This document shows, in pieces, positions 34,859-43,223 of a stretch of DNA of 64,000 nucleotides. Source of the DNA: Actinomadura syzygii (lineage in GTDB: Bacteria > Actinomycetota > Actinomycetes > Streptosporangiales > Streptosporangiaceae); NCBI RefSeq assembly GCF_008085905.1, contig NZ_VSFF01000009.1:186001-250000 (forward strand), read 5' to 3'. The notes under the pieces were generated by a model, which did no database searches, was not told the DNA's origin, and saw only the letters and a list, made by a program, of their open reading frames with translations. Positions within the stretch are counted from its first letter, which is position 1. Each line of letters begins with the position of its first letter. A program made the position numbers and the translations under genes.

Positions 34859-34926
34859 CCGGAGCGAGGCGGCGGTCACCGGCGGCCTTCACGAGGGCCG
34901 TCCCCCGGAAGGGCGGGGCCTCGTGA
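34855..34926 (+). CDS. 23-residue coupling micro-ORF
   Basis: ATG 34855 overlaps the ArsR stop (ATGA) and its own TGA (34924-34926) overlaps the GTG start of the CDF transporter (GTGA). The peptide begins MTGARR, almost the same as the transporter's MTGARQ, suggesting a duplicated start region. It fills the whole ArsR-CDF gap and would carry ribosomes from one gene to the next. The peptide itself may have no function. It could also be a chance frame. Confidence 0.4.
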   Translation: MTGARRRSPAAFTRAVPRKGGAS

Positions 34927-35957
34927 CCGGGGCGCGGCAGGCCGAAGCCGGGCAGCACGGCCAGGGCCATGGCCACGGGCATGGTCACGGCCATGGGCAT
35001 GCCGTCTCGCCGACCGCCGACCGGCGGCTGCTCGGCGGCGCGCTCGCGCTGATCGTCGTCTACATGGCGGGCGAGGTCGTGATCGGCGTCGTCGCCGGGT
35101 CGCTGGCGCTGATCACCGACTCGGCGCACATGATGACCGACGCGTTCGCGATCGCGCTGGCGCTGGTCGCGATGCGCATCGCGGCGCGCCCGCCGAAGGG
35201 CGGCTACACCTACGGCCTGCGCCGCGCCGAGATCCTGTCCGCGCAGCTCAACGGGCTGACGCTGATCCTGCTCACCGTCTACTTCCTGTACGAGGGCGTC
35301 CGGCGGCTGATCGAGCCGCCCGAGGTGCACGGCCAGTTCGTGTTCTGGACGGCCCTCGCCGGCATCGCCGTCAACGTCGCTGCGACCATGCTGATCAGCC
35401 GGGCCGACCGGCGCAGCCTGAACGTCGAGGGCGCGTTCCAGCACATCCTGAACGACCTGTTCGCGTTCATCTCCACGGCGGTGGCCGGGCTCGTCGTGTG
35501 GACGACCGGCTTCGCCCGCGCCGACGCGATCGCCTCGTTGGTGGTGGCGGCGCTGATGCTCAAGGCCGGGTACGGGCTGCTCCGGGACGCGGGCCGCGTC
35601 CTGATGGAGGCCGCGCCCGCCGGGATCGACCCGTCCGAGCTCGGCGGCAGGCTCGCCGGACGGCCCTGCGTCGAGGAGGTGCACGACCTGCACGTGTGGG
35701 AGGTCAGCTCCGGCTATCCGGCGCTGTCGGCGCACGTGCTCGTCGACGCCGGGGGCGACTGCCACGCCGTCCGGCGCGACCTCCAGGAGCTGCTGCGCGC
35801 CTCGTACGGGATCACCCACACCACGCTGGAGGTCGACCACGTCGGCGCGGCGGCGGGCGGCGGGCACGTCCACTGCGACGACGCGCACGGCCCGCGCCAC
35901 GTGGCGGACGGCGACGACCCGCACGAGCACGCGGGCGGCGCGCCCTGCGACCACTGA
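34923..35957 (+). CDS. cation diffusion facilitator metal efflux transporter
   Basis: A 344-residue CDF transporter exporting a divalent cation (zinc, cadmium or cobalt) in exchange for protons. The His-rich N-terminus (GHGHGHGHGHGH) and a second His-rich tail (HVHCDDAHGPRHVADGDD) probably bind metal. The membrane site is LITDSAHMMTDAFA in TM2, paired with AFQHILNDLFAF in TM5; six helices are visible. The C-terminal ferredoxin-like domain ends with the tail. GTG 34923 is coupled to the micro-ORF behind ArsR. Confidence 0.94.
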   Translation: MTGARQAEAGQHGQGHGHGHGHGHGHAVSPTADRRLLGGALALIVVYMAGEVVIGVVAGSLALITDSAHMMTDAFAIALALVAMRIAARPPKGGYTYGLRRAEILSAQLNGLTLILLTVYFLYEGVRRLIEPPEVHGQFVFWTALAGIAVNVAATMLISRADRRSLNVEGAFQHILNDLFAFISTAVAGLVVWTTGFARADAIASLVVAALMLKAGYGLLRDAGRVLMEAAPAGIDPSELGGRLAGRPCVEEVHDLHVWEVSSGYPALSAHVLVDAGGDCHAVRRDLQELLRASYGITHTTLEVDHVGAAAGGGHVHCDDAHGPRHVADGDDPHEHAGGAPCDH

Positions 35958-35980
35958 CCCACCCCGCCGACATGCCCCGC

Positions 35981-36014
35981 GACCACTGAGCGGCCACTGA
36001 GCGGCCGGGTGGTC
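35981..36014. terminator. hairpin between convergent genes
   Basis: GACCAC (35981-35986) pairs with GTGGTC (36009-36014), with GGCC segments able to extend the stem inside. It lies between the CDF gene and the convergent amidohydrolase, overlapping the latter's stop. No T-run follows. The GACCACTGA element is repeated from the end of the CDF gene. Confidence 0.4.
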
Positions 36015-36900
36015 AGGCCAGGCCGAACAGGCGGGCGGGGCCGTGCCAGCAGACGGCGCGGAGCCAGTCGTCGCCGAGGCCGAGCGCGGCCAGCGACTCC
36101 AGTTGGTGCGCGTACTCGTACGGGATGTTCGGGAAGTCGGTGCCGAGCAGGACGCGCCCGGCCAGGCCGAGGTCGCGGAGCCGGGGCATCAGCGCGTCCG
36201 GGAACGGCGCCAGCGCGGCGAACCTCGTGAAGATCATCGTCGTGTCGAGACAGACGCGCTCGTACCGGTCGGCGAGCGCGAAGAACCCCTCGAACTCGGG
36301 CGCGCCGAGGTGCGCGACGATCGCGGTGAGCCGCGGATGCCGGGCGAGGACCTCGCCGAACGGCCCTGGCCCGGTGTACCCGTTGGCGACCGGCCCCGAC
36401 CCGGCGTGGACGAGGGCGGGCACCCCGGCGTCGGCGAGCGTCCCCCACACCGGGTCCAGTTCCTTGGCGCGCGGGTCGAACCCGCCGACCTGGAGGTGGA
36501 CCTTGAAGACGCGGGCGCCCGCGTCGACGGCCCGCGCGGCGTAGTCCTCGACGCCGGGCTCGGGGAAGAACGTCGCCGTCTGGACGCACTCCGGGACGCG
36601 GGCGGCGAACCCGGCCGCCCACTCGTTCAGCGACTCCGCCATCCCCGGCCGGTGCGGGTACAGCAGCGACGGGAACGCGCGGACGCCGAGGCCGCGCAGC
36701 AACGCGAGCCGCTCCTCCTCCGAGTCGCGGTAGCGGATGGGCCACTCGGTGCCGATCAGCGGACCGGCCTCGTCGAAGTAGCCCCACACCGCGCTCATCA
36801 GCCGCTGCGGCATGAAGTGGACGTGCGCGTCGATGAGGCCCGGCAGCCCGAGCCCCTGCCAGAATGCCGGGACGGCCGAATCAGAACGAGGTTCTACCAC
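36013..36900 (-). CDS. amidohydrolase family 2 (ACMSD-like) protein
   Basis: A 295-residue TIM-barrel metal-dependent hydrolase or decarboxylase. The metal motif HVHF lies near residue 26, FKVHLQVGGFD and VHAGSGP supply further ligands, AHLGAPE carries the next histidine and LLGTDFPN the catalytic aspartate, so the site is complete. GTG 36900 is the start. The gene is alone, ending convergently with the CDF transporter and starting close to the end of the esterase-fold gene on the same strand. The substrate is unknown. Confidence 0.88.
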   Translation of the reverse strand: MVEPRSDSAVPAFWQGLGLPGLIDAHVHFMPQRLMSAVWGYFDEAGPLIGTEWPIRYRDSEEERLALLRGLGVRAFPSLLYPHRPGMAESLNEWAAGFAARVPECVQTATFFPEPGVEDYAARAVDAGARVFKVHLQVGGFDPRAKELDPVWGTLADAGVPALVHAGSGPVANGYTGPGPFGEVLARHPRLTAIVAHLGAPEFEGFFALADRYERVCLDTTMIFTRFAALAPFPDALMPRLRDLGLAGRVLLGTDFPNIPYEYAHQLESLAALGLGDDWLRAVCWHGPARLFGLA

Positions 36901-36930
36901 GCCCCCGACCCTAGCCGCCGAGCGGACAAG

Positions 36931-37992
36931 TCAGACGATCTCCGCCAGCAGGGCGGGCAGCGCGGCGCGCAGCTCGCGCCGCCAGTACGGCCACGTGTGG
37001 GTGCCGCGGTAGAAGTGCGTCGAGACCGGGAGGCCGATCTTCCGCAGCTTGCCCGCGAACTCCTGCGACACGGTGTGGACGAGCCGCTCCACCGGATCGC
37101 CGCCCGAGCGCCCGCGCGCGCGATCGTACGCGCCGGGCACGCCGTCGCCCGCGCTCACGTGGACGCGGACGCCCGTCAGCCGGTCGGCCAGGTCGTACGG
37201 GTTGTGCTGCCGCCAGACGACGCGCTGCTCGCCGGGGTCGCCCCAGACGTCCGTCCAGTCGAGGGACGGCGCGCCGGTCGCGACGCCCAGCTCGACGAGG
37301 TCGGCGACGTCGAGCCCGGACGGGTCGCGGTACAGCGTGTGGAGGGGCCCGCTGAACGAGGCCGCCGCTCGGAACAGGCCGCGGTGCCGGGCCGCGTAGG
37401 CGAGGGCGCCGAGCCCGCCCATCGCGTTCCCGGCGACGGCGCGGTCGGGCCCGGCGCGGTAGCCGCGCTCCAGGATCTGCCTGAGCTCGGCGAGGTGGAA
37501 CGTCTCCCAGCGCGGGCCGCCGCCGTCGCCGCCGTTCCACCAGTCGGTGTAGGTGCCGGACGGGCCGCCGTCCGGCATGACGACGATCACGTCGGCGTCC
37601 TCGGTCAGCTCCTCGATGTCGGTGTGGTCGCTCCAGGCGGTGTGGCGGTCCGGCCCGGCGAGGGCGCCGTGCAGCAGCCAGAGGACCGGCCAGGTGCGGG
37701 CCGCGTCCCGCGACCAGTGCCGGGGCAGCAGCAGCCGGACGTGCGCGACCCTGCCCAGCGCGGGCGAGCGCACCGCCAGGTCGAGGACGCGGCGCCGCGG
37801 CCGCCGCTCGCCGACCACGGCCGCGCCGTCGTCGGCGGGCGCGGGCCACAGCGGCGCGCCGCCCGGTGCGATCGAGGTGGCCATCGAGGTGGTCAGGGAC
37901 GCGGCCACGCAGGCGGTGAGCCCGGCCACCCCCATCATGAGTCCCGCTTCCGCCAAGGCGCGCAGCCGCATCGTCCCGTCCCGGTGGCTCAT
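36931..37992 (-). CDS. esterase-fold lipoprotein with nucleophile serine replaced by alanine
   Basis: A 353-residue alpha/beta-hydrolase of the putative esterase (antigen 85/EstD-like) family. An LTAC lipobox-like site in the N-terminal hydrophobic segment suggests export and lipid attachment. LLLPRHW, LLHGALAG, VVMPDGG and HTWPYWRREL are typical. The nucleophile elbow, normally GxSMGG, reads GNAMGG, with codon GCG (37425-37423) giving Ala190 where serine is expected. The histidine is retained. It probably binds but does not hydrolyse. The call of family is firm; loss of activity is an inference. Confidence 0.86.
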   Translation of the reverse strand: MSHRDGTMRLRALAEAGLMMGVAGLTACVAASLTTSMATSIAPGGAPLWPAPADDGAAVVGERRPRRRVLDLAVRSPALGRVAHVRLLLPRHWSRDAARTWPVLWLLHGALAGPDRHTAWSDHTDIEELTEDADVIVVMPDGGPSGTYTDWWNGGDGGGPRWETFHLAELRQILERGYRAGPDRAVAGNAMGGLGALAYAARHRGLFRAAASFSGPLHTLYRDPSGLDVADLVELGVATGAPSLDWTDVWGDPGEQRVVWRQHNPYDLADRLTGVRVHVSAGDGVPGAYDRARGRSGGDPVERLVHTVSQEFAGKLRKIGLPVSTHFYRGTHTWPYWRRELRAALPALLAEIV

Positions 37993-38173
37993 GGAAAGTG
38001 CGTCACCGGTAATGCTCCCCGCTTAGGGCCGTGTTTCAACGGCGCGTATCGGGTTTATGAAATATCGGTCTGGAGATCCTCGTTCACCTCCCTTGTAGGG
38101 TGACGCGGACGAGGTGGCCGGGCGAGACGGCTGGACGGGGAGGGCAGTGCGGCCCGGAACACGGAGCGGTGAG

Positions 38174-39160
38174 ATGCGGAGCAAGCCGGAACTGGAGTCG
38201 GCGATCGCGGCCGGCGGGCGCGCCGCGCTGGTGATCAACTCGCGGTCCCGGCGGGGGCGCAAGCTGTACGGCCGGGCGCGCCGCCTGCTGCGCGAGTCGG
38301 GGATCGACTTCGTGCACGTGTTCCCGGTGACCGACCCGTCCCGGCTGCGCGAGCTGTTCGCTGACGTCCTCGCCCTGGAGCCCGACCTCGTCGTCGTCGG
38401 CGGCGGGGACGGCACGGTCGCCGAGGCGGTCGGGCACCTCGCGCACCGCGACATCGCGCTCGGCGTGCTGCCGCTCGGCACCACCAACAACTTCGCGCGG
38501 AGCCTGGAGCTGCCGCTCGACCTGCCCGGCGCGATCCGCACCCTCGCGGTCGGCACGCCCGACGGCGGCAAGGTCGCGGACGTCGACGTCGGCTGGTTCG
38601 AGAGCACCGGCGACCCGCAGGGCGAGGGGCCGGGCGCCGACCGCGAGCACATCTTCGCCAACATGGTGAGCCTGGGCGTGTCGGTGCAGGTCGCCGAGCA
38701 CGTCCCGCACGCGCTGAAGCGGATCGTCGGACGTCCCGCGTACGCGCTGACGGCGGCCCGCATCCTGCCCCGGCACAGCGCGTTCACCGCCCGGATCACG
38801 ATCGACGGCGAGACCCACGAGCTCGTCACGCACCAGCTCAACGTCGCGAACGGCGCGCACCACAGCGGGCAGCGCATCGCCCGCGACGCGAGCCCCGACG
38901 ACCGGCTCCTCGCCGTCTACCGGCTGGGCGACGAGCGGCGGCTGCGGCTGGCGTCGGCGACGGCGCGGCACGTCCTCACCGGCCCGTGGCGGTCGCTCGA
39001 GGAGGACGCGTTCCTCACCACCGACCACGTGGAGATCGAGACCGACCCGCCGATGCGGGTGGACGTGGACGGCGAGGTCCGCGGCCGGACCCCGGTGTCG
39101 ATCAAGATCCGCGGCAACGCGCTGCGCGTGATCGTCCCGCGTACGTTCGTCGACACCTGA
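38174..39160 (+). CDS. diacylglycerol kinase catalytic domain lipid kinase
   Basis: A 328-residue soluble lipid kinase. The DAGK catalytic fold shows VINSRSRRGRK, the nucleotide motif VVGGGDGTVAEAVGH and LPLGTTNNFARSL, followed by a beta-sandwich C-terminal domain ending with DGEVRGRTPVSIKI. It would phosphorylate diacylglycerol or another lipid at the membrane surface. GAGATG start 38174 is preceded by GGAGCGGTGA. The gene is divergent from the esterase-fold lipoprotein with 181 bp between. Confidence 0.92.
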   Translation: MRSKPELESAIAAGGRAALVINSRSRRGRKLYGRARRLLRESGIDFVHVFPVTDPSRLRELFADVLALEPDLVVVGGGDGTVAEAVGHLAHRDIALGVLPLGTTNNFARSLELPLDLPGAIRTLAVGTPDGGKVADVDVGWFESTGDPQGEGPGADREHIFANMVSLGVSVQVAEHVPHALKRIVGRPAYALTAARILPRHSAFTARITIDGETHELVTHQLNVANGAHHSGQRIARDASPDDRLLAVYRLGDERRLRLASATARHVLTGPWRSLEEDAFLTTDHVEIETDPPMRVDVDGEVRGRTPVSIKIRGNALRVIVPRTFVDT

Positions 39161-39175
39161 GCCCCGCTTCGAGCC

Positions 39176-40288
39176 CTACTTCAGGACGCCGCGGGCGGTC
39201 AGCAGGTCGCGGAGCCGGTCGTGCGGGAGGGCCGGGGAGCGGTGGCCGTCCCGCCCGGTCATGGCGCGGGCGACGAGCAGCGCGTTCAGTACGGCCTCCT
39301 CGACGGTCTGCACGACGGCCTCGAAGAACGGGTCGATCTGGTTCCACTGGACGAACGTCATCGTGTCGTAGCCCGGCTCGGGGTCGGGGAAGCCGCCGCT
39401 GATCGCGCCCGGGTTGGCGTTGGAGAAGGCGAGGAAGACGTCGCCGGACGAGTGCTGCCCGTAGGTGCCCGTCCGGGCGAGGCCCAGCGGGACGCGGCGG
39501 GCGAGGGCGGCGCACTGGCCGGGGAGCAGCGGCGCGTCCGTCCCGATGACGACGATGACCGAGCCCGCTCCGGCGGGGGCGAGCCAGTCGGTGTCCTCGA
39601 TCGGGTTGTCGTCCGCCAGGTCGGTGCCGAGCGGGACGCCGCACACCGCGAGCTGGCCGCGCGACCCGAAGTTGGCCTGGACGAACGCCCCGACCGTGTA
39701 GGCGTCCGAGCCGTAGGCGACGACGCGCGAGGACGTCCCGCTGCCGCCCTTGTACGAGTAGCAGTTCATGCCCGTCCCGCCGCCGACGGAGCCCTCCTCG
39801 ACGGGACCCGGGCGTGCCGCGTCGATCGCGGCGACGGCGTGCTCGGGCCGGACGTGGTCGCCGCCGACGTCGTTGAGGTAGCCGTCCCAGGTCTCGGCGA
39901 CGACGGGCAGCATCCACTCGCGGTGCTCGGGGTGCTCGCGGCGCGTCCAGTCGATCGCGCCGCGGTGGCAGGCGCCGACCGCGTGCGTGTTGGTGACGAG
40001 GACGGGCAGGCTCAGCGCGCCGGTCTCGGCGATCCAGTGCGAGCCGGTCATCTCGCCGTTGCCGTTGAGCGCGTGGATCCCGGCGGCGCACGGGTCGAGG
40101 ACGCCGTCCCGGCCGCGCGGCAGCAGCGCGGTCACGCCCGTGCGGACGGGCCCGGCGCCGGGCCGGAGCGGACCGTCGCCGCTGATCAGCGTGGTGTAGC
40201 CGACCTCGACGCCGGGGACGTCGGTGATCGCGTTGTGCGGTCCGGGCGTGCCTGGCAGCGGCAGTCCGAACGAGCGGGCACGGGTCAT
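39176..40288 (-). CDS. P1 family (DmpA-like) aminopeptidase
   Basis: A 370-residue N-terminal-nucleophile peptidase of the S58/DmpA group, which release N-terminal residues from peptides, including beta- or D-amino acids. GVTALLPRG, GNGEMTGSHW, THAVGACHRGA and SVGGGTGMNCYSYKGG are conserved. A Gly-Ser pair in QANFGSRG (G210-S211) is where the self-cleavage and nucleophile should lie. ATG 40288 has CGGAGGGAA upstream. It follows the TetR gene by 13 bp and so forms a bicistron with it. Confidence 0.9.
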   Translation of the reverse strand: MTRARSFGLPLPGTPGPHNAITDVPGVEVGYTTLISGDGPLRPGAGPVRTGVTALLPRGRDGVLDPCAAGIHALNGNGEMTGSHWIAETGALSLPVLVTNTHAVGACHRGAIDWTRREHPEHREWMLPVVAETWDGYLNDVGGDHVRPEHAVAAIDAARPGPVEEGSVGGGTGMNCYSYKGGSGTSSRVVAYGSDAYTVGAFVQANFGSRGQLAVCGVPLGTDLADDNPIEDTDWLAPAGAGSVIVVIGTDAPLLPGQCAALARRVPLGLARTGTYGQHSSGDVFLAFSNANPGAISGGFPDPEPGYDTMTFVQWNQIDPFFEAVVQTVEEAVLNALLVARAMTGRDGHRSPALPHDRLRDLLTARGVLK

Positions 40289-40301
40289 CGCTTCCCTCCG
40301 G

Positions 40302-40961
40302 CTAGGCGAGTTCGTCCAACGGGTCTTCGGGCTGTGACAAGGCTTCGGGGGCCTCGGGCGCGGTGAGGTCGCAGCCGGTCGCGTCGGACGCGGCGGCGAG
40401 CAGCAGCGCCTCGGCCCGCGCGGTGTCGACGGTGGGCACGGCCATGACGATGTGCAGGCCGTAGCCGTCCTCCAGCGCGACGAGGTTGCGGGCGATGCCG
40501 CCCGCGTCGCGGGTGAGGGAGAACGCGCCCGTGGCGGCGCCGACCTCCAGGATCCCGGAGTAGATGCCGACCTGCCGCTCGTACAGCCGGATGTGCTCGG
40601 CGGCGTAGGAGGCGTCCCGCCTGGCGATCGTGCCGAGCTCGTACAGCAGCACGCACAGTTCGTCCCCCGGCCCGGACGGCAGCCCGCTGCGGACCATCGC
40701 GACCAGCCGGCGGCGCGGGTCGGGCTCGTCGCGGACGGCCTCCTCCCGCGCGGCGCAGAACCGGTCGACGGCCTCGCGCTGCACGTCCCGCAGCAGGTCG
40801 GTGAGCGTCGGGTAGTAGTACAGGACGGATCCCGGCGACATCTCGGCCGCCGCGGCGACGTCCCGCAGCCGCAGGTCGAGCATGCCGCGGTCGAGGACCG
40901 CGCGGCGCGCGGCCGCGACGAGGTCGGCGCGCCGCTCGTGGGCCCTGCTGGGTCGTGCCAT
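40302..40961 (-). CDS. TetR family regulator
   Basis: A 219-residue repressor with an N-terminal helix-turn-helix (LRDVAAAAEMSPGSVLYYYPTLTDLL in two parts, about 34-60) and a helical ligand domain with a C-terminal acidic tail. GGAG lies upstream of ATG 40961. It is divergent from an APC permease and upstream of the P1 peptidase, so it likely controls uptake and hydrolysis of a peptide or modified amino acid. Confidence 0.9.
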   Translation of the reverse strand: MARPSRAHERRADLVAAARRAVLDRGMLDLRLRDVAAAAEMSPGSVLYYYPTLTDLLRDVQREAVDRFCAAREEAVRDEPDPRRRLVAMVRSGLPSGPGDELCVLLYELGTIARRDASYAAEHIRLYERQVGIYSGILEVGAATGAFSLTRDAGGIARNLVALEDGYGLHIVMAVPTVDTARAEALLLAAASDATGCDLTAPEAPEALSQPEDPLDELA

Positions 40962-41068
40962 GCCGACATTCTCCGAAGATCGTTCAGACAATGCAAGTCA
41001 GAGTCTTCGCAGGAAAACTCGAAACCAACTTGTAACACACCTGGTCCTTGACCTGGCATCGGGGCGTT

Positions 41069-41087
41069 CTTTGATACTCATTCAAGG
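41069..41087. promoter_or_regulatory. inverted repeat upstream of the APC permease
   Basis: CTTTGA (41069-41074) and TCAAGG (41082-41087) form a 6-bp inverted repeat with one mismatch and a 7-bp spacer, in an AT-rich patch downstream of TTGACC (41048-41053). It may be the operator of the divergent TetR protein. Confidence 0.3.
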
Positions 41088-41113
41088 AATTTCCAGCCCA
41101 GGAGGTGCCCGTC

Positions 41114-42613
41114 ATGGCCGCTCCAGAGGTCCGCGAACCGGCCGCCGCAGGCCGTCCGCCCGCACTGCACCGCGGGCTCCGCACGATCGGCGCGCTGCTC
41201 ATCGTGCTGTCCGCGATCACGCCCGCGTCGTCGGTCTTCATCATCGCGCCGGGGGTGATCTCGCAGGCGGGCACCGGCGCCTTCCTGAGCTTCGCCGCGG
41301 CGGGCGTCGTCGGGGTGTTCATGGCCTTCGTCTACGCCGAGCTGGCGTCGGCGTACCCGCTGACCGGCGGCGAGTACGCGATCGTCGGCCGCACCCTCGG
41401 CCGGCTGCCCGGCTTCGTGGTGCTCGGCCTGATCCTCATCACCCAGCTGCTGATCCTCGCGGTGATCGCGCTCGGCGTCGGCACCTACCTCGGGGTGATC
41501 ATCGACGGCCTGAACGGGCCGGTGATCGCCGCCGTCACGGTCGCCGTCGCCACCGTCATCGCGATCCTCGACATCAAGGTCAACGCGGTGGTCACCGGCG
41601 TCTTCCTCGCGATCGAGATGATCGCGCTGGTGGTGCTTTCCGCGCTCGGCTTCCTGCACGTCGAGCGCCCGATCACCGACCTGATCGGCAATCCGGTCGT
41701 CGGGATGGACGGCGGCGGCGTCACCGCGGCGTCCGCCGGGCTGATCGCGGCCGCCACCGCGGTCGCGATCTTCGCCTACAACGGCTACGGCTCCGCCGTG
41801 TACTTCGGCGAGGAGACGCACGACGCGCACAAGGCCGTCGCGCGGACGGTCCTGTGGGCGCTCGGCATCACGGTCGCCGCCGAGCTGATCCCGGTCACCG
41901 CCGTCCTGCTCGGCGCGCCCGACCTCGACAAGCTGTTCCACTCGGAGAACATGCTGGAGTACTTCGTCACCGAGCGCGGCGGCGACACCCTCAACACCGT
42001 GCTGAGCCTCGCCATCGCGCTCGCCATCCTGAACGCGGTCATCGCGATCATGCTGCTCACCGCGCGGCTGATCTTCAGCTCGGGCCGGGACGGCACCTGG
42101 CTCCCGAAGGTCGACCGGGCGCTCACCTCGATCCACCCGCGCTTCGGCACGCCGTGGATCGCGACGCTGCTGACCGGCGTGCTCAGCGCCGCGGCCTGCT
42201 TCCTGGACGAGAAGTTCCTGCTCGTCGTCACCGGGACGTCCCTCGTCGTCGTGTACGGCGCGTTGTGCGTCGCGGTGATCGCCGGCCGCCGGAACGGCAC
42301 CACCGCCCACGCCGGGTACCGGATGCCGTGGTTCCCGATCGCGCCGGTCGCCGCGCTCCTCGCGCTCGTCTACGTGATCTACCAGAACGCGAAGGACCCG
42401 GAGATCGGGCGGCCGAGCCTCTACGTCACCATCTCGGTGGTGGTCGTGGCGGCGGCCTACTTCATGCTCGTCCTGCGCCGCCGCGGCGGCTGGAAGCTCA
42501 CCGGCGACCCCGCCGACCCGGCCGCCGACCCGGCCGCCGACCCGGCCGCCGACCCGGTCGACTCCGGCGGCGAGCCGGACGGCGAGGAGCCGCGGTCGTC
42601 GGCCATCACGTAG
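41114..42613 (+). CDS. APC superfamily amino acid permease
   Basis: A 499-residue transporter with 12 predicted membrane helices. Helix 1 shows the APC pattern GALLIVLSAITPASSVFIIAPG; SFAAAGVVGVFMAFVYAELASAYPLTGGEY is also typical, given here in two parts. ATG 41114 has AGGAGGT at 41100-41106. It takes up an amino acid or amine. The cytosolic tail contains ADPA repeats from a 12-bp tandem repeat. Its last 157 bases overlap the convergent PadR gene antisense. Confidence 0.93.
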   Translation: MAAPEVREPAAAGRPPALHRGLRTIGALLIVLSAITPASSVFIIAPGVISQAGTGAFLSFAAAGVVGVFMAFVYAELASAYPLTGGEYAIVGRTLGRLPGFVVLGLILITQLLILAVIALGVGTYLGVIIDGLNGPVIAAVTVAVATVIAILDIKVNAVVTGVFLAIEMIALVVLSALGFLHVERPITDLIGNPVVGMDGGGVTAASAGLIAAATAVAIFAYNGYGSAVYFGEETHDAHKAVARTVLWALGITVAAELIPVTAVLLGAPDLDKLFHSENMLEYFVTERGGDTLNTVLSLAIALAILNAVIAIMLLTARLIFSSGRDGTWLPKVDRALTSIHPRFGTPWIATLLTGVLSAAACFLDEKFLLVVTGTSLVVVYGALCVAVIAGRRNGTTAHAGYRMPWFPIAPVAALLALVYVIYQNAKDPEIGRPSLYVTISVVVVAAAYFMLVLRRRGGWKLTGDPADPAADPAADPAADPVDSGGEPDGEEPRSSAIT

Positions 42614-43143
42614 GCGCCGGACTCCAACCGCTCGATCAGCCGGAGCGTCCACGCCGTGGCCGCGTCGGCCGAGTGCACCCACCAGCCGAGCAGTTCACGG
42701 TGATGGTCGTCCGTGTCCTGCTCGGCGAGGTGGGGGGCGACGGACGAGCGCCAGCCCGCGAGGCCGTCCAGCCGCCTGCACAGCAGCGCGATCGCCTCGG
42801 CGCGCGGCAGCTCGGTGAGGAAGCCGAGCCCGGCGGTCAGCATCTCCGGGTGCCGGATGTCGACGGTAGCGAGGGCGCAGCGCAGCAGCCGGAGGAACTC
42901 CTCCCGGCCCTCCTCCGTGATCTCGTAGTCGGTGTGCGGCGGCCCGGCGTCGCTCTCCTCCACGTCGTGTGCCAGCAGCATGCCCTCCTTGGCGAGCTGC
43001 CTGAGCGCGTGGTAGATCGAACCCGGGTTGACGTGGGCCCACTCGTCCGATCCCCACGAGATCAGATCGCGGCGGACCTCGTACCCGTGGGCCCGCCCGG
43101 CCCGCCGCACGCCGCCGAGCACCAGCAGCCGCGTAGCCGACAT
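42457..43143 (-). CDS. PadR family transcriptional regulator
   Basis: A 228-residue PadR protein with winged-helix N-terminus (LLVLGGVRRAGRAHGYEVRRDL, NPGSIYHALRQLAKEGML) and a helical dimerisation domain. It lacks its ligand-specific features I could name. The C-terminus has a 40-residue disordered tail (GSAAGSAAGSAAG) that extends 157 bases into the end of the permease gene on the other strand. It lies 80 bp downstream of the aldo/keto reductase in the same orientation. Confidence 0.88.
   Translation of the reverse strand: MSATRLLVLGGVRRAGRAHGYEVRRDLISWGSDEWAHVNPGSIYHALRQLAKEGMLLAHDVEESDAGPPHTDYEITEEGREEFLRLLRCALATVDIRHPEMLTAGLGFLTELPRAEAIALLCRRLDGLAGWRSSVAPHLAEQDTDDHHRELLGWWVHSADAATAWTLRLIERLESGAYVMADDRGSSPSGSPPESTGSAAGSAAGSAAGSAGSPVSFQPPRRRRTSMK
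42515..42550. repeat. 12-bp tandem repeat within two opposing genes
   Basis: GACCCGGCCGCC is repeated three times exactly, with partial copies on both sides (42506-42514 and 42551-42557). On the plus strand it encodes DPAA in the permease tail; on the minus strand it encodes GSAA in the PadR tail. Copy number would be prone to slippage and each 12-bp change keeps both frames. Confidence 0.85.
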
Positions 43144-43223
43144 CTCACTCCCCCTGACCGCTCCCCCTGATCGCAACGTGCGCCTCAGCGTAGGCCGTGC
43201 CGGGGACAAGCGGCGAAGTACGG

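Noticed and set aside
42515..42550. CRISPR-like array
   Set aside because: The repeats are 12 bp, contiguous and coding; there are no spacers.
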